NCBI GenBank assembly: GCA_021815365.1
Contig: JAKAGZ010000002.1
Span: 1 to 64,000 of the forward strand
Length of the DNA: 64,000 bases
Direction: 5' to 3'
Origin: Bacteroidota bacterium
GTDB taxonomy: Bacteria; Bacteroidota; Ignavibacteria; Ignavibacteriales; Ignavibacteriaceae
The first letter of the stretch is position 1, and every line of letters starts with the position of its first letter. A program made the translations under genes and the position numbers. Shown piece by piece: positions 34,585 through 47,200 of this stretch. The notes below the pieces were generated by a model. The model was not told where the DNA came from and searched no databases. It was given only the letters and a program-made list of their open reading frames with translations.

Positions 34585-35208
34585 CTATGACTTAATTAAT
34601 TCTACATAAGAATTTATTGAGCCGGGGACTGCACCTTTAACGAGTATTAAATTTTGTTCAGCCAAAATTTTAATCACTTTTAAATTAGATACTGTTACAT
34701 TGTCAAAACCTTTTCTTCCAGCCATCCTCATTCCTTTGAAAACTCTTGAAGGAAATGAGCTTGATCCGATAGAACCGGGTGCCCTAAGGCGATCGCTTTG
34801 CCCGTGAGTTGTTCCGCCAACTCCTCCGAACCCGTGCCTCTTCATTACTCCCTGGAAACCTTTTCCTTTACTCTTAGCGCGAACTTTTATTTTTTCACCT
34901 TCTTTAAACAGGTCAACTTTAATTTCGTCGCCTATTTTAAATTCTGTGTTCCCCTGAAAATTAAATTCCCTCAAAACATGATTAGGAGTAAGTTCCTTTT
35001 TCTTGAATTGTCCAAGGACAGGTTTGCTTATATTTTTTTCTTTCTTTTCACCGAACCCTAATTGTAAAGCATCGTACCCGTCTTTTTCTTTTGTTTTTAC
35101 AGATACAATTTTACACGGACCAGCCTGAATAACTGTTACAGGAACTAATTCTCCCTGTGCGTTAAACACACTTGACATTCCTAATTTTTTACCTATAATG
35201 CCAGACAT
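34585..35208 (-). CDS. rplC: 50S ribosomal protein L3
   Basis: A 207-residue early-assembly protein: 'IIGKKLGMSSVFNAQGELVP', 'KGKGFQGVMKRHGFGG', 'GSIGSSSFPSRVFKGMRMAG'. ATG 35208 preceded by GGGAG fits the family start; a codon at 35226 overlapping the rpsJ stop would add six residues. Confidence 0.95.
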   Translation of the reverse strand: MSGIIGKKLGMSSVFNAQGELVPVTVIQAGPCKIVSVKTKEKDGYDALQLGFGEKKEKNISKPVLGQFKKKELTPNHVLREFNFQGNTEFKIGDEIKVDLFKEGEKIKVRAKSKGKGFQGVMKRHGFGGVGGTTHGQSDRLRAPGSIGSSSFPSRVFKGMRMAGRKGFDNVTVSNLKVIKILAEQNLILVKGAVPGSINSYVELIKS

Positions 35209-35225
35209 CTTCGCTCCCGAATTCA

Positions 35226-35534
35226 TTAAAGCTTAATCTCAATATCAACGCCTGCCGGAATATCTAACTTGCTGAGTGAGTCGACAGTTTTATTGTTTGA
35301 GTTATGAATATCAATAATTCTTTTATGCGCTCTTGTTTCAAATTGCTCACGCGATTTTTTATCTACGTGCGGAGACCTTAAAACTGTGTATAAAGTTCTT
35401 TTCGTTGGCAGAGGAATAGGGCCGGAAACAACAGCACCGGTACTTCTTACTGTTTTAATAATTTTCTCGGTCGACTTATCAATCAAAATATGATCGTATG
35501 ATTTCAACTTTATTCTAATCTTCTGACCAGCCAA
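35226..35534 (-). CDS. rpsJ: 30S ribosomal protein S10 (NusE)
   Basis: A 102-residue protein with '[20 protein letters not shown]', '[20 protein letters not shown]' and '[13 protein letters not shown]'. It also serves as NusE in antitermination with NusG. The start is TTG at 35534 with AAAAGGAG upstream. It follows tuf after a strong hairpin, so it heads the S10 section. Confidence 0.95.
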   Translation of the reverse strand: MAGQKIRIKLKSYDHILIDKSTEKIIKTVRSTGAVVSGPIPLPTKRTLYTVLRSPHVDKKSREQFETRAHKRIIDIHNSNNKTVDSLSKLDIPAGVDIEIKL

Positions 35535-35563
35535 TTTTAAGATACTCCTTTTGATTTATACAC

Positions 35564-35587
35564 AAAAAGGAAGTCACCTTCCTTTTT
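35564..35587 (-). terminator. Attenuator/terminator-like hairpin between tuf and rpsJ
   Basis: AAAAAGGAAG (35587-35578 on the - strand) pairs with CTTCCTTTTT (35573-35564) through a 4-base GTGA loop, 17 bases after the tuf stop. The 3' arm itself ends in five T residues. It probably lowers read-through from the str into the S10 section, or stabilises the tuf 3' end. Confidence 0.65.
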
Positions 35588-35604
35588 GGTAAATAACATA
35601 TTTA

Positions 35605-36810
35605 TTATTCTATGATCTTGGTTACAACACCAGCGCCTACAGTTCTGCCGCCTTCACGGATAGCAAAACGTAAACCTTCTTCCATAGCTATCTCAGAGAT
35701 CAACTCAACGCTTAGTCTAACATTATCACCCGGCATAACCATTTCAGTTCCTGCAGGCAAAGTTGCAACACCTGTAACGTCTGTCGTTCTGAAATAAAAC
35801 TGAGGTCTATATCCATTGAAGAACGGAGTGTGACGCCCGCCTTCTTCTTTCGAAAGAATATAAACTTCTCCTTCAAATTTTTTGTGAGGAGTGATAGAAC
35901 CTGTTTTTGCAAGAACCATTCCTCTTTCAATTTCATTTTTTTCAACGCCTCTTAAGAGCAATCCAGCGTTGTCGCCTGCTATTGCAGAATCGAGTTCCTT
36001 CCTGAACATTTCGATACCGGTGATAACAGTTTTCTTATGAACACCTAAGCCGATAAGCTCAATCTCTTCCTGAATTTTAACCTGACCTCTTTCAACTCTT
36101 CCCGTAGCAACAGTGCCTCGACCGGTAATTGAGAACACATCTTCAACGGGCATAAGGAAAGGTTTATCAGTATCTCTCTGCGGTATAGGAATATAATCAT
36201 CAACAGCCTTCATAAGATCCCAGATACACTGAAACCTTGGATCATCGGCTGATGCATTAGCCGTTGCTGCTTCAAGAGCTTTTAATGCTGAACCTTTAAT
36301 GATAGGTATTTCATCACCCGGAAATTCATACTTATTTAAAAGGTCTCTTAATTCAACTTCAACGAGTTCTAATAATTCAGGGTCATCAACCATATCAACT
36401 TTATTCATGAAAACAACTATTCTTGGAACACCAACCTGACGTGCGAGTAGAATGTGCTCTCTTGTCTGGGGCATAGGTCCATCAGTTGCAGCAACTACTA
36501 ATATAGCTCCGTCCATCTGCGCAGCACCAGTGATCATGTTCTTTACATAATCAGCGTGACCTGGGCAGTCAACGTGTGCATAATGCCTGTGCTCTGTTGA
36601 ATACTCTACGTGAGCAGTTGCAATGGTAATACCTCTTTCTCTTTCTTCAGGGGCATTATCAATACTGTCGAAGGTTCTTTTTTCTGATAATCCCTTTAAT
36701 GAGAGAGCCATCGTGATGGCAGCTGTTAATGTGGTTTTACCGTGGTCAACGTGACCAATAGTTCCAACGTTAACGTGAGGCTTACTTCTGTCAAATTTTG
36801 CTTTAGCCAT
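35605..36810 (-). CDS. tuf: Elongation factor Tu
   Basis: A 401-residue GTPase that delivers aminoacyl-tRNA. G1 GHVDHGKTT (residues 18-26), switch I '[17 protein letters not shown]', G3 DCPGHADY, G4 NKVD and G5 'GSALKAL' are all intact, with the C-terminal '[17 protein letters not shown]'. Only one copy is in the window; the tRNA-Thr to tRNA-Trp section (51.2-51.7 kb), a common second tuf site, has none. Confidence 0.98.
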   Translation of the reverse strand: MAKAKFDRSKPHVNVGTIGHVDHGKTTLTAAITMALSLKGLSEKRTFDSIDNAPEERERGITIATAHVEYSTEHRHYAHVDCPGHADYVKNMITGAAQMDGAILVVAATDGPMPQTREHILLARQVGVPRIVVFMNKVDMVDDPELLELVEVELRDLLNKYEFPGDEIPIIKGSALKALEAATANASADDPRFQCIWDLMKAVDDYIPIPQRDTDKPFLMPVEDVFSITGRGTVATGRVERGQVKIQEEIELIGLGVHKKTVITGIEMFRKELDSAIAGDNAGLLLRGVEKNEIERGMVLAKTGSITPHKKFEGEVYILSKEEGGRHTPFFNGYRPQFYFRTTDVTGVATLPAGTEMVMPGDNVRLSVELISEIAMEEGLRFAIREGGRTVGAGVVTKIIE

Positions 36811-36849
36811 CTTTATCTCCTTGTTAAAATTTATTTATTAATATTTCTT

Positions 36850-38946
36850 TTATGCTGTTGTAGTTGCTTTGCTTCCTGACTTTTCTGCAATTTCTTCAGA
36901 AATAGATTTCGGAACTTCTGAATAATGTAAAAACTGCATTGTATAAATTGCTCTGCCCTGTGTCATTGAACGGAGAACGGTTGCGTATCCAAACATTTCT
37001 GACAAAGGTACAGTGGCTTTAATTACCTGTGCATCTTTTCTTGCTGAAAATCCTTCTATCTTTCCTCGCCGCGAGTTCAAATCGCCCATTACATCACCCA
37101 AATACTCTTCGGGAGTTACCACTTCTACATCCATAATCGGTTCGAGAAGAATCGGTTTTGCTTTTTTTGCGCCGGCTTTAAAAGCCATCGAACCTGCAAC
37201 CTTAAATGATATTTCATCCGAGTCAACATCATGATAAGAACCGTCATATAATTTCGCCTTAACATCAACAACAGGGAAACCGGCAATAACTCCGTTCTTT
37301 AACGCATCCTGGATTCCAGCAGATACTGCGGGGATATATTCTTTCGGTACAGCACCGCCAACTATGCCATTGATAAATTCAAAACCTTTACCTGGTTCAT
37401 TAGGACCTAATTCAATCCAAACGTGTCCATACTTACCGCGTCCGCCAGATTGTTTAACAAACTTACCTTCAGCCTGAACAGTTTGCGTAATAGTTTCTCT
37501 GTAAGCAACCTGAGGTTTTCCAACATTTGCTTCTACTTTAAATTCGCGCTTCATCCTGTCAACAAGAATTTCAAGATGAAGTTCCCCCATTCCGCTGATT
37601 AATGTTTGTCCTGTTTCTTCATCAACCTTAATTCTGAAAGTGGGATCCTCGTCAGAAAGCTTAACAAGAGCATCTGAAAGTTTATCCTGATCTGCTTTTG
37701 TTTTTGGCTCAATTGCAATCTGGATAACCGGTTCGGGAAATATTATTTTCTCAAGCATTACCGCATCATCTTCAGTGCAAAGTGTATCACCGGTTTTTGT
37801 AAATTTCAAGCCGACGGCTGCTGCAATATCACCTGCTCTTACCTCATCAATTTCTTCCCTGTGATTAGCATGCATTTGAAGTAAACGGCTTATCCTTTCT
37901 TTCTTACCGCTGACCGAATTATAAATATAGGAACCTCCGTGTAGCGAACCCGAATAAACTCTGAAGAATGTAAGTTTGCCAACGAAAGGGTCTGTCATAA
38001 TTTTAAAAGCAAGAGCAGTAAATTTTTCATTCTCGTCAATCTTTCTTTTTATCAGATCATTAATCCCAACGTGATGTGCTTCAATTTCCTTGAAATCAAC
38101 AGGAGATGGTAAGAAGTCAACAACTGAATCAAGCAGCTTTTGCACACCTTTATTTTTGAATGCCGATCCACAAAGAACAGGAACAATTTTTAATTCAATC
38201 GTTGCCTGTCTTAAAACTCTGATTATTTCTGCTTCTGTTATTTCTTGTCCTTCAAGATATTTTTCTAACAAAGTATCATCCACTTCAGAAACTGCTTCAA
38301 GCATTTGAGTTCTGTATTTAGTAGCAATTTCAATTAAATCATCCGGTATTTTGATATCGTCAAAAGTAGCGCCGAAGGTTTCTTCGTGAAACATTCTTGC
38401 TTTGAATGTTATCAGGTCGATAACACCTGTGAACATATCACCTTCACCTATCGGCAGATTTATCGGAATAGCATTAGCCCCTAACCTGTCTTTCATCATT
38501 TGAACAGCATTATAAAAATCAGCGCCGGTTCTGTCCATTTTATTAATGAAGGCAATTCTTGGAACTTTGTATTTGTCAGCCTGTCTCCAGACTGTTTCCG
38601 ACTGAGGTTCAACACCACCAACAGCACAAAAAAGTGCTACTGCTCCATCTAAAACTCTCAATGATCTTTCGACCTCAACTGTAAAATCTACGTGTCCAGG
38701 AGTATCTATAATATTAATCTGATGTTCATTCCAAAAACAGGTTGTAGCAGCGCTTGTAATAGTTATACCGCGTTCTTTTTCCTGTTCCATCCAATCCATA
38801 GTAGCAGCACCATCGTGTACTTCACCGAGTCTGTGTAATTTTCCAGTATAGAATAAAATACGCTCCGTAGTTGTTGTCTTACCGGCATCAATGTGAGCCA
38901 TAATTCCTATGTTGCGAACTTTTTGTATGTTTACCTTGCTTGCCAT
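36850..38946 (-). CDS. fusA: Elongation factor G
   Basis: A 698-residue translocation GTPase: G1 AHIDAGKTT, switch I '[19 protein letters not shown]', G3 DTPGHVDF, G4 NKMD, and domain IV '[15 protein letters not shown]'. Length and order (rpsL-rpsG-fusA-tuf) are those of a standard str operon. Confidence 0.98.
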   Translation of the reverse strand: MASKVNIQKVRNIGIMAHIDAGKTTTTERILFYTGKLHRLGEVHDGAATMDWMEQEKERGITITSAATTCFWNEHQINIIDTPGHVDFTVEVERSLRVLDGAVALFCAVGGVEPQSETVWRQADKYKVPRIAFINKMDRTGADFYNAVQMMKDRLGANAIPINLPIGEGDMFTGVIDLITFKARMFHEETFGATFDDIKIPDDLIEIATKYRTQMLEAVSEVDDTLLEKYLEGQEITEAEIIRVLRQATIELKIVPVLCGSAFKNKGVQKLLDSVVDFLPSPVDFKEIEAHHVGINDLIKRKIDENEKFTALAFKIMTDPFVGKLTFFRVYSGSLHGGSYIYNSVSGKKERISRLLQMHANHREEIDEVRAGDIAAAVGLKFTKTGDTLCTEDDAVMLEKIIFPEPVIQIAIEPKTKADQDKLSDALVKLSDEDPTFRIKVDEETGQTLISGMGELHLEILVDRMKREFKVEANVGKPQVAYRETITQTVQAEGKFVKQSGGRGKYGHVWIELGPNEPGKGFEFINGIVGGAVPKEYIPAVSAGIQDALKNGVIAGFPVVDVKAKLYDGSYHDVDSDEISFKVAGSMAFKAGAKKAKPILLEPIMDVEVVTPEEYLGDVMGDLNSRRGKIEGFSARKDAQVIKATVPLSEMFGYATVLRSMTQGRAIYTMQFLHYSEVPKSISEEIAEKSGSKATTTA

Positions 38947-38979
38947 ATCCTGATCTTTTTTATTTATCGTTTCCTGTTC

Positions 38980-39447
38980 TTACCATTTAAAATGTGCAAA
39001 GGCTTTATTTGCTTCAGCCATTTTATGAACATCTTCCTTTTTCTTTACGGCAGAGCCATCATTATTAGAAGCCGCTATTAATTCTGAAGCAAGTTTCATA
39101 GCCATTGACTTTTCATTCCTCTGCCTTGCATAAACTTTAATCCATCTCATAGAAAGAGCGGTTCTTCTGTCAGGCCTTACTTCAGTAGGAACCTGATATG
39201 TTGCACCCCCAACTCTTCTGCTTCTTACTTCAATAACCGGCTGTGTATTACTTAGCGCTTTCTTAAAAATTTCTACCCCTGGTTTTTTAGTTCTATCTTC
39301 AATGATCTCAAAAGCTGAATAAACCACATCTCTTGCTTTAGACTTTTTACCATCATACATAATCGAATTAATAAATTTAGAAACCAGGACATCATTAAAT
39401 TTTGGATCTGGCTTTAACTGAGATCTGCTTGCTCTTTTCTTTCTCAT
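38980..39447 (-). CDS. rpsG: 30S ribosomal protein S7
   Basis: A 155-residue 16S rRNA-binding head protein: '[20 protein letters not shown]', '[16 protein letters not shown]'-type segment and '[20 protein letters not shown]' end (here [20 protein letters not shown]). The gene starts 3 bases after the rpsL stop, which implies coupling. Confidence 0.97.
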   Translation of the reverse strand: MRKKRASRSQLKPDPKFNDVLVSKFINSIMYDGKKSKARDVVYSAFEIIEDRTKKPGVEIFKKALSNTQPVIEVRSRRVGGATYQVPTEVRPDRRTALSMRWIKVYARQRNEKSMAMKLASELIAASNNDGSAVKKKEDVHKMAEANKAFAHFKW

Positions 39448-39450
39448 AAT

Positions 39451-39831
39451 CTATTTAGCTGCCTTTGGTCTTTTAGCTCCGTATTTTGATCTGCCTTTCT
39501 TTCTGTCTTCAACTCCGCTTGTGTCGAGCGTGCCTCTTATGATATGATACCGAACACCCGGAAGGTCTTTTACTCTGCCACCTCTTATTAACACTATTGA
39601 GTGCTCTTGTAAATTGTGTCCTTCACCAGGAATATATGCCGTTACCTCCATACTGTTAGTAAGACGAACCCTTGCCACCTTTCTTAAAGCAGAGTTCGGT
39701 TTCTTTGGTGTTGTTGTATAAACCCTTGTACACACACCTCTTTTCTGAGGACAATTTTCCAGTGCGGGTGCTTTCTTCTTAGCTAAAATTCTTACTCTGC
39801 CTTTTTTAATTAACTGGTTTATTGTAGGCAC
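39451..39831 (-). CDS. rpsL: 30S ribosomal protein S12
   Basis: A 126-residue decoding-centre protein. '[17 protein letters not shown]' and '[18 protein letters not shown]' carry the wild-type Lys and Pro positions at which streptomycin-resistance changes usually occur. The start is GTG at 39831. It heads the str operon behind a good promoter (39878-39906). Confidence 0.97.
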   Translation of the reverse strand: MPTINQLIKKGRVRILAKKKAPALENCPQKRGVCTRVYTTTPKKPNSALRKVARVRLTNSMEVTAYIPGEGHNLQEHSIVLIRGGRVKDLPGVRYHIIRGTLDTSGVEDRKKGRSKYGAKRPKAAK

Positions 39832-39877
39832 ATATTTCTCCTAAATCTTTGCAAATCTTAAAAAATTTCAGATTTCT

Positions 39878-39906
39878 AATATAGGTTTTATTAAAAAGCT
39901 AGTCAA
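39878..39906 (-). promoter_or_regulatory. Promoter of the str (rpsL) operon
   Basis: On the - strand TTGACT (39906-39901) is followed after exactly 17 bases by TATATT (39883-39878), about 47 bases before the rpsL start codon. It lies just downstream of the rpoC terminator, so the str-S10-spc-alpha genes can be transcribed independently of rpoBC. This is a canonical sigma-70-like match. Confidence 0.7.
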
Positions 39907-39949
39907 GAAGTAGTTAAAATATTTTACTTGCTTTTCTTATGACTCAGCC

Positions 39950-39982
39950 AAAAAAATCCGGTTCTTAGCAAAAGAACCGGAT
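39950..39982 (-). terminator. Intrinsic terminator after rpoC
   Basis: ATCCGGTTCTT (39982-39972 on the - strand) pairs with AAGAACCGGAT (39966-39956) around a 5-base loop and runs into seven T residues. An 11-bp stem plus T-tract, 17 bases after the rpoC stop, is a strong Rho-independent terminator. Confidence 0.92.
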
Positions 39983-39999
39983 GTATTAATTGTTCTTTA

Positions 40000-42900
40000 T
40001 TATGCTTGAATTTTTTCTTCTACTGCTGCGGTTGCCTCAGCTTTTTCTTCTGCAGCAAGAATGATATCTTTATATTTCTTCAAACCGCTTCCTGCAGGAA
40101 TAAGATGCCCCATAACAACATTCTCTTTAAGACCAAGCAAATGATCAATTTTTGCTTCGGTTGCGGCGTTAGCCAGAACCTTTGTCGTCTCCTGGAACGA
40201 AGCTGCAGAAATAAAACTTTCTGTAGAGAGGGCTGCCTGTGTAATTCCTAAAAGGATGTGTTCAAAAGTAGCCGGTTCTGCATCACGGGAAACAGCCGGT
40301 TTTCTGCTCTTCTTTTTAAGATCAGAGTTAATCTCTCTCAGTTTGCTCTTTGATATTAGCTGCCCCTCTTTCAATTTTGAATCGCCTTTATCCTCGATAT
40401 AAACCATGTTAGAAATTTTTTGATTCTCCTCAAAAAATTCTACTCTGTCAACAATATCTTCCTCAAGAAATTTAGTGTCGCCAGGAGAAACTATTTTGAT
40501 CTTTTGCAGCATCTGTCTTACAATAACTTCAATATGCTTATCATTTATCTTTACGCCCTGCAAACGATACACATCCTGGATTTCGTTCACAAGATATTCC
40601 TGAACAGCACTTGTTCCTTTGATCTTGAGAATATCATGCGGGTTTATCGGTCCGTCTGTGATTTTTTCTCCGGCAGGAATTTCATCACCTTCCTGAACAA
40701 GAATATGTTTTCCTAACGGCACGTTATATTTCTTTTCATCTGATTTATCCGGAGCTATAACTATTATTTCTCTTGAGCCTTTTTTCCTCGCACCAAATTT
40801 AACCGTACCTTCGATTTCAGAAACGATCGCAGATTCCTGCGGGCTTCTTGCTTCAAACAATTCCGTAACTCTCGGAAGACCACCTGTAATGTCTCTGCTT
40901 TTTGTAGCTGATTTTGAAATCTTTGCAAGAATAGTTCCTGCATTTACGGTTTCACCTTCATCAACGGAAAGATAAGCTCTTGTTGGAATATTGAATACTT
41001 TTCTTTCTCCATTTTCCGACTCGATAGCAATGCTCGGAGTAAGAGTTTTATCTTTGGATTCAATAACAACTTTCTGAACGTGTCCGGTTTGTTCATCTGT
41101 AACCTGCTGCAAAGTCACGCCATCAATAAGATCAACAAACTTTACGATTCCATTAATGTCTGAAAGAATCAGCGCATTGTAAGGATCGTGATTGTAAAGA
41201 GGCGTACGCTTCTTGACCTTTGCACCGTCTTCTACTACAATCTCTGCGCCGTAAGGAACATCAAACTTTTTAATCTGACGATTGTTTTCATCATAAATTC
41301 CAATGACGCCTCTTCTTCCCGTCACAACTTTAACAGTACCGAGGAAATCAGATTTTTCTACATAAGCAACTTTTTCAAACCTGACTGTTCCTTCAACGTT
41401 TGATTCGACCTGTGACTGGCTTACAATATGCGAAGAAGTACCGCCAAGGTGGAAAGTTCTCAACGTAAGCTGAGTACCCGGTTCACCAATTGACTGTGCA
41501 GCAATAATACCAACAGCTTCACCGATTTCAACAAGCTTACCGTTGGTAAGATTTCTTCCGTAACATTTGGCACAAACACCCCGCTTCGATTCGCAGGTAA
41601 GTACAGTCCTGATATAAACTGATTCTATACTTGAGTCTTCAATTTTTTCAGCTATCTCTTCAGTAATCATATCGCCCGCTGCAACAATAATTTCATCGGT
41701 GCGCGGATCATAAATATCTTCCTGCGCAACACGACCTATAATTCTTTCTGCCAGTGGTTCTCTTTCCTGTTCGACATCTTTTAACGCTGTTATTTCAATT
41801 CCGAGAATTGTACCGCAGTCAATCTCTGTAATAATTACATCCTGTGATACATCCACTAATCTTCTCGTCAGGTAACCTGCATCTGCAGTTTTCAAAGCTG
41901 TATCAGCAAGACCTTTTCTTGCGCCGTGTGTTGAAATAAAATATTCAAGCACAGAAAGACCTTCTTTGAAATTTGCAACGATCGGGTTTTCGATAATTTC
42001 TCCAGCCTGACCGGATAAACTTTTTTGAGGCTTCATCATTAGTCCGCGCATGCCTGCAAGCTGTCTAACCTGTTCCTGCGAACCTCTTGCACCGGAGTCA
42101 ACCATCATGTGGAGTGAATTAAATCCGTTATTGTGTATTCTGATTTTTTCCATTAATGCACGCGCAACATCATTTGTTGTATGTGTCCAAACATCAATAA
42201 TCTTATTATAACGCTCTGCATCAGTAATAACACCTTGTTCGTGCTCGCTGAGAATTGATTCAACTTTTTTATTTGCTTTGCCGATCAGGTTTTCTTTTTC
42301 TTCAGGAATTATCATATCTGCATAACTTACTGATAAGCCACCTGCTGTTGAATACCTGAATCCCAAATCTTTCAGATCATCGAGAAATTTAGCCGTAACT
42401 TTATTTCCCATCTTCATAAACATTTGCCCGATAAATCCGCCAAATGTTTTCTTAATTAATAGTTGGTTAAAGTAGCCCATTTCCTTCGGCACAATCTGGT
42501 TAAATATTACTCTGCCTGTAGTTGTCTCAATTATTTGATTATCTATTCTGACTTTTATCCTTGCGTGTAAACCAACCACTTTCGAATCGTAGGCAACAAT
42601 AACTTCTTCAGGAGAGCTGAAAACCATTCCTTCCCCCTTCTCGCCTTCTTTATACTTTGTCAGGTAATAGCAGCCTAATACTATATCTTGTGTGGGAACA
42701 ACAATTGGATTGCCGTTCTGTGGAGAAAGAATATTGTGGCTGCTTAACATTAATAAAGAAGCTTCCAGCTGCGCCTCATAAGAAAGAGGAACGTGAACAG
42801 CCATCTGGTCGCCGTCAAAGTCGGCATTGAATGCAGTACAAACCATCGGGTGTAACTGAATTGCACGTCCGTCAATTAATACCGGCTGGAATGCCTGAAT

Positions 42901-44232
42901 ACCTAACCTGTGCAGCGTAGGTGCACGGTTCAGTAATACCGGATGACCATCAATGATCTTTGCAAGTATGTCCCAAATAATGGGATCTTTTCTATCGACA
43001 ACTTTTCTTGCGCTCTTAACAGTTTTATTGTGACCTCTTTCAATCAGCTTTCTGATTATGAAAGGCTTAAAGAGTTCAACAGCCATATCTTTTGGCAGAC
43101 CGCATTGATGTAATTTTAATTCGGGACCCACAACAATCACTGAGCGGCCTGAATAATCTACTCTTTTTCCAAGAAGATTCTGACGGAAGCGTCCCTGTTT
43201 GCCTTTAAGCATATCGCTCAGAGATTTTAATGGTCTGTTGTTATCACTTCTTACTGCACTTCCTCTTCTTGAATTATCGAATAAGGCATCAACAGCTTCC
43301 TGAAGCATTCTTTTTTCGTTACGAAGAATTACTTCGGGGGCTTTAATATCAATCAGTCTTTTCAGACGATTATTTCTTATTATAACTCTTCTATACAAAT
43401 CATTAAGATCACTGGTAGCAAATCTTCCTCCCTCAAGAGGAACCAAAGGACGAAGTTCAGGAGGAATGACCGGGATATAATTCAACACCATCCATTCCGG
43501 TTTGTTAGGAACTTTCCCTTCTTTTTCTTTGAAAGCTTCGAGTACTCTCAATCTTTTTAAAAGATCGGCTTTTTTCTGCTGCGAAGTTTCTACTTTTAGC
43601 TGATCCCGTAATTCTTTAGAAAGTTTTTCAACGTCGGTGTTCTTCAGGATTTCTTTAACAGCATCGCCGCCGATCTTAGCAACAAATCTTTTCGGATCAG
43701 TTTCCTCTAATTTTTCGTTACCAGCCGGTAATGAATTTAAGACTTCGAAATACTGATCTTCAGAAATTAAGTCGAGCCTGCTTAAACCTGTAGGACCAGG
43801 ATTAATTACCACATAAGATTCATAATAAATTATTTTCTCTAATTCTTTCAGGCTAACGCCAATAATATTGCCGATCTTGGATGGCTGTGCTCTGAAAAAC
43901 CAGATATGAACAACCGGTACGGCAAGTCCAATATGCCCCATCCTTTCTCTTCGTACACTTTTCTGAGTAACTTCAACGCCGCACCTGTCGCATATAATAC
44001 CTTTGTAACGAATTCTTTTATACTTCCCGCAGAAACATTCCCAATCACGGGTAGGGCCGAAAATTTTCTCACAGAACAAGCCGTCTTTTTCAGGACGGAA
44101 TGACCTGTAATTAATTGTTTCCGGTTTTGTTACTTCACCATAAGACCTTGACAAAATATCATCGGGGCTGGCTAAACTAATCGTGATATTATTTATATCA
44201 CGCATTGCATTTTCTTGAACTCTGTAAGGCAT
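40000..44232 (-). CDS. rpoC: RNA polymerase beta' subunit
   Basis: A 1410-residue catalytic subunit. Near the N-terminus a zinc finger (CFCGKYK...CDRCGV, about 70-90) is seen. The Mg2+-binding NADFDGDQM lies near residue 465, followed by the bridge-helix/trigger-loop region ('[20 protein letters not shown]' about 745) and a second Cys cluster ('[13 protein letters not shown]', about 885). The C-terminus ends in an Ala/Glu-rich tail. It starts 41 bases after the rpoB stop and ends at a strong terminator. Confidence 0.98.
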   Translation of the reverse strand: MPYRVQENAMRDINNITISLASPDDILSRSYGEVTKPETINYRSFRPEKDGLFCEKIFGPTRDWECFCGKYKRIRYKGIICDRCGVEVTQKSVRRERMGHIGLAVPVVHIWFFRAQPSKIGNIIGVSLKELEKIIYYESYVVINPGPTGLSRLDLISEDQYFEVLNSLPAGNEKLEETDPKRFVAKIGGDAVKEILKNTDVEKLSKELRDQLKVETSQQKKADLLKRLRVLEAFKEKEGKVPNKPEWMVLNYIPVIPPELRPLVPLEGGRFATSDLNDLYRRVIIRNNRLKRLIDIKAPEVILRNEKRMLQEAVDALFDNSRRGSAVRSDNNRPLKSLSDMLKGKQGRFRQNLLGKRVDYSGRSVIVVGPELKLHQCGLPKDMAVELFKPFIIRKLIERGHNKTVKSARKVVDRKDPIIWDILAKIIDGHPVLLNRAPTLHRLGIQAFQPVLIDGRAIQLHPMVCTAFNADFDGDQMAVHVPLSYEAQLEASLLMLSSHNILSPQNGNPIVVPTQDIVLGCYYLTKYKEGEKGEGMVFSSPEEVIVAYDSKVVGLHARIKVRIDNQIIETTTGRVIFNQIVPKEMGYFNQLLIKKTFGGFIGQMFMKMGNKVTAKFLDDLKDLGFRYSTAGGLSVSYADMIIPEEKENLIGKANKKVESILSEHEQGVITDAERYNKIIDVWTHTTNDVARALMEKIRIHNNGFNSLHMMVDSGARGSQEQVRQLAGMRGLMMKPQKSLSGQAGEIIENPIVANFKEGLSVLEYFISTHGARKGLADTALKTADAGYLTRRLVDVSQDVIITEIDCGTILGIEITALKDVEQEREPLAERIIGRVAQEDIYDPRTDEIIVAAGDMITEEIAEKIEDSSIESVYIRTVLTCESKRGVCAKCYGRNLTNGKLVEIGEAVGIIAAQSIGEPGTQLTLRTFHLGGTSSHIVSQSQVESNVEGTVRFEKVAYVEKSDFLGTVKVVTGRRGVIGIYDENNRQIKKFDVPYGAEIVVEDGAKVKKRTPLYNHDPYNALILSDINGIVKFVDLIDGVTLQQVTDEQTGHVQKVVIESKDKTLTPSIAIESENGERKVFNIPTRAYLSVDEGETVNAGTILAKISKSATKSRDITGGLPRVTELFEARSPQESAIVSEIEGTVKFGARKKGSREIIVIAPDKSDEKKYNVPLGKHILVQEGDEIPAGEKITDGPINPHDILKIKGTSAVQEYLVNEIQDVYRLQGVKINDKHIEVIVRQMLQKIKIVSPGDTKFLEEDIVDRVEFFEENQKISNMVYIEDKGDSKLKEGQLISKSKLREINSDLKKKSRKPAVSRDAEPATFEHILLGITQAALSTESFISAASFQETTKVLANAATEAKIDHLLGLKENVVMGHLIPAGSGLKKYKDIILAAEEKAEATAAVEEKIQA

Positions 44233-44273
44233 AAATTTTATCTCCTAATTTCTAAGCGAAAAAAATTCAAGCA

Positions 44274-47200
44274 TTAATTAATTTTGATATCCAGTCCTAA
44301 ACCCTGAAGCTCTTTAATTAACACGTTGAACGATTCAGGAATATTTGGTTCCTGTAAATTATCACCCTTGACTATTGCTTCGTATACTTTTGCTCTGCCG
44401 GCTACGTCATCGCTTTTGACAGTAAGAATTTCCTGAAGAATATTTGCGGCACCGTAACCTTCGAGAGCCCACACTTCCATTTCTCCGAATCTCTGACCAC
44501 CGAACTGCGCTTTTCCTCCAAGAGGCTGCTGTGTAATAAGTGAGTAAGGTCCAATAGATCTTGCATGAATTTTGTCATCTACAAGATGGCTGAGTTTAAG
44601 CATATAGATATAACCGCACGTAACTTTCTGATGGAACTTTTCACCGCTTCTTCCATCGTACAAGGTTGTCTTGCTGCCTTTTTCCAAACCTGCCTTTTCA
44701 AGCCATTCGTCTACGTCTTCAATCTTTGCCCCGTCAAAGATGGGGGTCGAGAATTTTACACCGAGCAATTTACCTGCCCATCCGAGAGCGGTTTCATATA
44801 ACTGCCCGAGGTTCATACGGGAAGGTACGCCGAGCGGATTAAGTATAATGTCGACAGGTGTTCCGTCCGGCAAGAACGGCATATCTTCCTGAGGCACTAT
44901 TTTAGCGACAACACCTTTGTTACCGTGTCTTCCAGCCATTTTATCACCAACTGAAAGTTTACGTTTCTTTGCAACGTAAACTTTTGCAAGCTGAACAATC
45001 CCGGGAGGAAGTTCATCGCCGCTGCTGATTTTAATTTTTTCTCTCTTATAATCTTCTTCAATATCGCTAAGTACATCAAAATAATTTGTGTACAAAGTTT
45101 TAATATGATTATTAATCCTCTTTGCTTCGAACCATTCAAGAGTATAATCAAGTTTTGTGATGTCCTCCATTGCAGAGTATGTCGAATCTTTTATTGTTGT
45201 TCCACTTCTTAGTATAACACTACCCTCAAGATCGCGGATCCCTGTGGTAGTTTCACCCTCAGTAAGCTTTGTCAATTTTTCAACCAGCTTCTGGTAGTGG
45301 TTTGTCAATCTCTGTTTATGTTCGTGTTCAAGATTATCAAGAAGTTTCTTCTCTTGTTTCTTTGAATCAGTATCTCTTTTCTTTCTGCTAAAGAGCCTTG
45401 TTTTAATTACAGTACCTCTTAACCCCGGAGGCGCTTTTAATGAAGCATCTTTTACATCACCTGCTTTATCTCCAAAGATAGCTCTTAATAATTTTTCTTC
45501 CGGTGTCGGATCGGTTTCTCCTTTCGGGGTAATCTTTCCGATTAATATATCACCTTCTTTTACTTCCGCACCTTCTCTTACAATTCCATATTCATCAAGA
45601 TTTTTTACAGCTTCCTCGCTCACATTGGGAATCTCGCGGGTTAATTCTTCCTCTCCCCTTTTTGTTTCCCGTACCTGAAGTTCAAATTCTTCAATATGAA
45701 TTGAGGTGTAAACATCTTCACTAACTACTTTTTCACTGATAATAATAGCATCTTCAAAGTTGTAACCTCTCCATGGCATAAAAGCTACCAGGACATTTCT
45801 TCCAAGAGCAAGCTCACCGTTATCTGTAGCGCAGCCATCAGCAAGAACATCTCCTTTTTTAACTCTTTGTCCTTCTTTCACAATAGGTCTTTGGTTAACA
45901 CACGTTTCCTGGTTTGTGCCGTTGAACTTTGTCAGCTTGTAAGCAACAGTTTTCGTATCATTAAAGCTGGTCAGTGCTTCAACACTGTTGGGGTTGATAT
46001 CGTATTTTACAATTATCTGGTTTGCGTCTACAAAATCCACAACTCCTTCGTCTTCTGCAACAATTATTGCTTTGGAGTCTGATGCAAGTCTTTTTTCCAT
46101 ACCCGTTCCAACTATAGGAGCTTCCGGTCTTAATAATGGAACTGCCTGGCGCTGCATATTTGAACCCATCAATGCTCTGTTAGCATCGTCGTGCTCAAGG
46201 AAAGGAATCAATGCTGCAGCGGCGCTGACTATCTGGGCTGGTGCAACATCCATGTACTGAATATTTTCCGGCGTCGATATCGGAAATTCACCTTTGTTCC
46301 TTGATTTAATTCTGTCATTTGAAAACTTTCCATTACTTTCAAGAGAAGCATTTGCCTGTGCTATTGTAAAATGGTCTTCCTGTTCAGCAGTTAAATACTC
46401 AACATCGTTGGTAACTTTTCCTCTGACGACTTTTCTATACGGCGTTTCCAGAAATCCATACTTGTTTACCCGTGCATAAATAGTTAAAGAAGAAATAAGC
46501 CCGATGTTTGGACCTTCGGGAGTTTCTATCGGGCATAAACGTCCATAGTGCGTATAGTGAACATCACGAACTTCAAACCCTGCTCTTTCTCTTGTAAGAC
46601 CGCCGGGCCCTAATGCCGACATTCTTCTTTTATGTGTCATCTCAGCCAATGGGTTTGTCTGATCCATAAATTGCGACAACTGGTTGGTGCCGAAGAATGC
46701 ATTTATCACGCTGCTTATTGTTCTTGCATTTACAAGATCCTGCGGGGTAAAATTCTCAGTATCGCGTACGTTCATTCTTTCTTTAATGGTTCTCGCCATT
46801 CGCGACATACCAATATTAAACTGCTGACCCAATTGTTCGCCGACAGTTTTTATCCTTCTGTTTCCGAGATGATCAATATCATCAACGCTGACAACTCCAT
46901 TCCTGAGCTGAATAATGTATTTCATAATTTCGATAATATCTTCAACAGTAAGGATTGTAATTTTTTCATCAATGTTAAGTTTGAGCTTATCATTCATTCT
47001 ATGACGTCCGACGTCGCCAAGGTCATATCTTTTATCATTAAAAAATAATTTATCAATAAGACCCTGTGCAGTTTCTACGTCCGGTGCTTCACCCGATCTC
47101 AGTTGTCTATATATAGAGAATAAAGCTTCTTCTTTAGAGTGTGATGTATCTTTACGTAATGTATTAACTATCAGATCCATATCAGGAGAAGTATCTGAAC

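Noticed and set aside
46632-47048. 138-codon + strand frame inside rpoB
   Set aside because: Antisense shadow of a highly conserved gene.
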